From Micromonospora halophytica (GTDB lineage: Bacteria > Actinomycetota > Actinomycetes > Mycobacteriales > Micromonosporaceae), in contig NZ_FMDN01000029.1 of NCBI RefSeq assembly GCF_900090245.1, forward strand, positions 1 through 53,134: a DNA stretch of 53,134 nucleotides. Direction: 5' to 3'. Both the position numbers and the translations under genes were made by a program. The notes beneath the pieces are model-generated. The model was not told the DNA's origin. It saw only the letters and a list, made by a program, of their open reading frames with translations, and ran no database searches. Positions within the stretch are counted from its first letter, which is position 1; every line of letters begins with the position of its first letter. Shown piece after piece: positions 52,541-53,134 of this stretch.

Positions 52541-52600
52541 GCCGGTACCACCCATCCGGGCAGTGGGCGTGGCGGTGGCCTTCTGCCCGACGTGGCGTGG

Positions 52601-53008
52601 TCAGGGCAGCCGGCGCAGCCAGGCGCGCTGCCACGGGGTCTCCACCGCGCGTGGGTGGTACCGCTCGCGCACCCAGGTCACCGCATCAGCCGCCGGCAGG
52701 CCGTCGAGGATGGCAAGGGCGGCGAGGGCCGTGCCCGTCCGGCCGACCCCGCCACGGCAGGCGACCTCCACCCGGGCTCCGCCGTGTGCCCGCCGCAGCG
52801 TCTCACCGAGGGCGTCCAGGGCGTCGGCCCGGTCCAGCGGAAGCCAGAAGTCCGGCCAGCGGATCCGTCGGTGCGGCCAGGCTGGCGCCGGGCCCGGCGC
52901 CAGCAGCAGGGCGAAGTCGGCGGGTGAGGCGGCATCACCGACGCGGCGTCCGCGCACCGTCACGCCACTCGGCAGTACGACCACTCCAGCGGCCTCGGAC
53001 CAGTCCAC
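52601..53008 (-). CDS. dual-specificity/tyrosine phosphatase-like protein
   Basis: 135 aa. The P-loop signature C-x5-R is in VEVACRGGVGRTGTALAALA (Cys about 84, Arg about 90). A WPD-like general-acid loop is at RIRWPDFWLPLDR (Asp about 52). It is a small cytosolic phosphatase, about the minimal PTP size. Start GTG 53008. Substrate unknown. Convergent with the UvrA-like gene. Confidence 0.83.
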   Translation of the reverse strand: MDWSEAAGVVVLPSGVTVRGRRVGDAASPADFALLLAPGPAPAWPHRRIRWPDFWLPLDRADALDALGETLRRAHGGARVEVACRGGVGRTGTALAALAILDGLPAADAVTWVRERYHPRAVETPWQRAWLRRLP

Positions 53009-53037
53009 GCCATGATTCTCCCGCCTTCGGCGCAGAC

Positions 53038-53075
53038 AGCGCCGCCCCCGGCCAGGGTGGGTCGGGGGCGGCGCT
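53038..53075. terminator. hairpin terminator at the right edge
   Basis: Perfect 13-bp inverted repeat AGCGCCGCCCCCG / CGGGGGCGGCGCT with a 12-nt loop. It lies just upstream of the phosphatase start, so it probably ends a leftward transcript entering from the right of the window. The final ~60 bases hold no recognisable gene. Confidence 0.6.
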
Positions 53076-53134
53076 GGGGGTGCCGGTGTGCAGGTCGCCT
53101 CTCGGCGAGTGGCGCGACGCGGCTCCAGCCGAAC

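Overview
The window looks like a chromosomal segment of a Micromonospora-like actinomycete (family Micromonosporaceae). The GC content is very high, with strong G/C bias at third codon positions and many GTG or TTG starts. The partial 16S rRNA at the left edge is actinobacterial, and the gene set (DivIVA-like coiled coil, Rpf/LysM protein under a ydaO-type riboswitch, MEDS-domain regulators, fxs cluster) fits that group. The genus is my inference from sequence character, not a database match.

Layout. 1-0.75 kb: 5' end of an rRNA operon leaving the window on the minus strand, with leader and two promoters. 0.8-6.6 kb: a frameshifted glycosyltransferase, a DivIVA-domain coiled-coil protein, a dehydrogenase remnant, an AadA-like nucleotidyltransferase, a small membrane protein and a lipid kinase cut by an in-frame stop. 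6.8-9.0 kb: an XRE regulator and an alpha/beta hydrolase. 9.0-17.5 kb, minus strand: a complete fxs (FxSxx-COOH) RiPP locus: precursor fxsA ending in FGSAI, radical SAM/SPASM-HExxH maturase fxsB, two TIR-like proteins (the second is fxsC), and fxsT, which combines a ParA-like NTPase, an NB-ARC/STAND NTPase and TPRs. 17.7-20.8 kb: a molybdate regulator with modABC. 20.9-23.5 kb: an OsmC protein and a MarR regulator divergent from a two-gene ABC transporter.

23.5-31.2 kb: ion and stress functions (NhaP-type antiporter, TrkH/TrkA potassium uptake, NhaA, universal stress protein), then an Rpf-LysM muralytic protein behind a c-di-AMP riboswitch, and a secreted or membrane protein with a probable 3' frameshift. 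31.2-36.1 kb: htpG, a methyltransferase, a collapsed S8 protease gene, smpB, and a divergent XRE/methionine aminopeptidase pair. 36.2-40.4 kb: two overlapping MEDS-domain signalling genes, a Phd-like antitoxin candidate and a secreted M28 aminopeptidase. 40.6-42.2 kb: rtcB bracketed by three co-oriented tRNA-like elements (Arg-ACG-like downstream; Ala-UGC-like and Gly-CCC-like upstream). 42.5-53.1 kb: an F420/NADP-type reductase divergent from a TetR gene with two palindromes, an esterase, a zinc alcohol dehydrogenase, DinB, VanX-like dipeptidase, a small acidic protein, a secreted cyclophilin, a D,D-carboxypeptidase, a compact UvrA-like ABC ATPase and a tyrosine phosphatase.

Two loci deserve most attention. 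The first is the fxs cluster, where a cyclophane-type peptide system is co-transcribed with two TIR-like proteins and a STAND-TPR ATPase, as in immune or signalling devices. The second is the rtcB locus, where an RNA-repair ligase is flanked by three degenerate tRNA mimics on its own strand. The window also holds several broken or damaged genes (glycosyltransferase, lipid kinase, S8 protease, FAD oxidase and dehydrogenase remnants); some could be sequencing errors.
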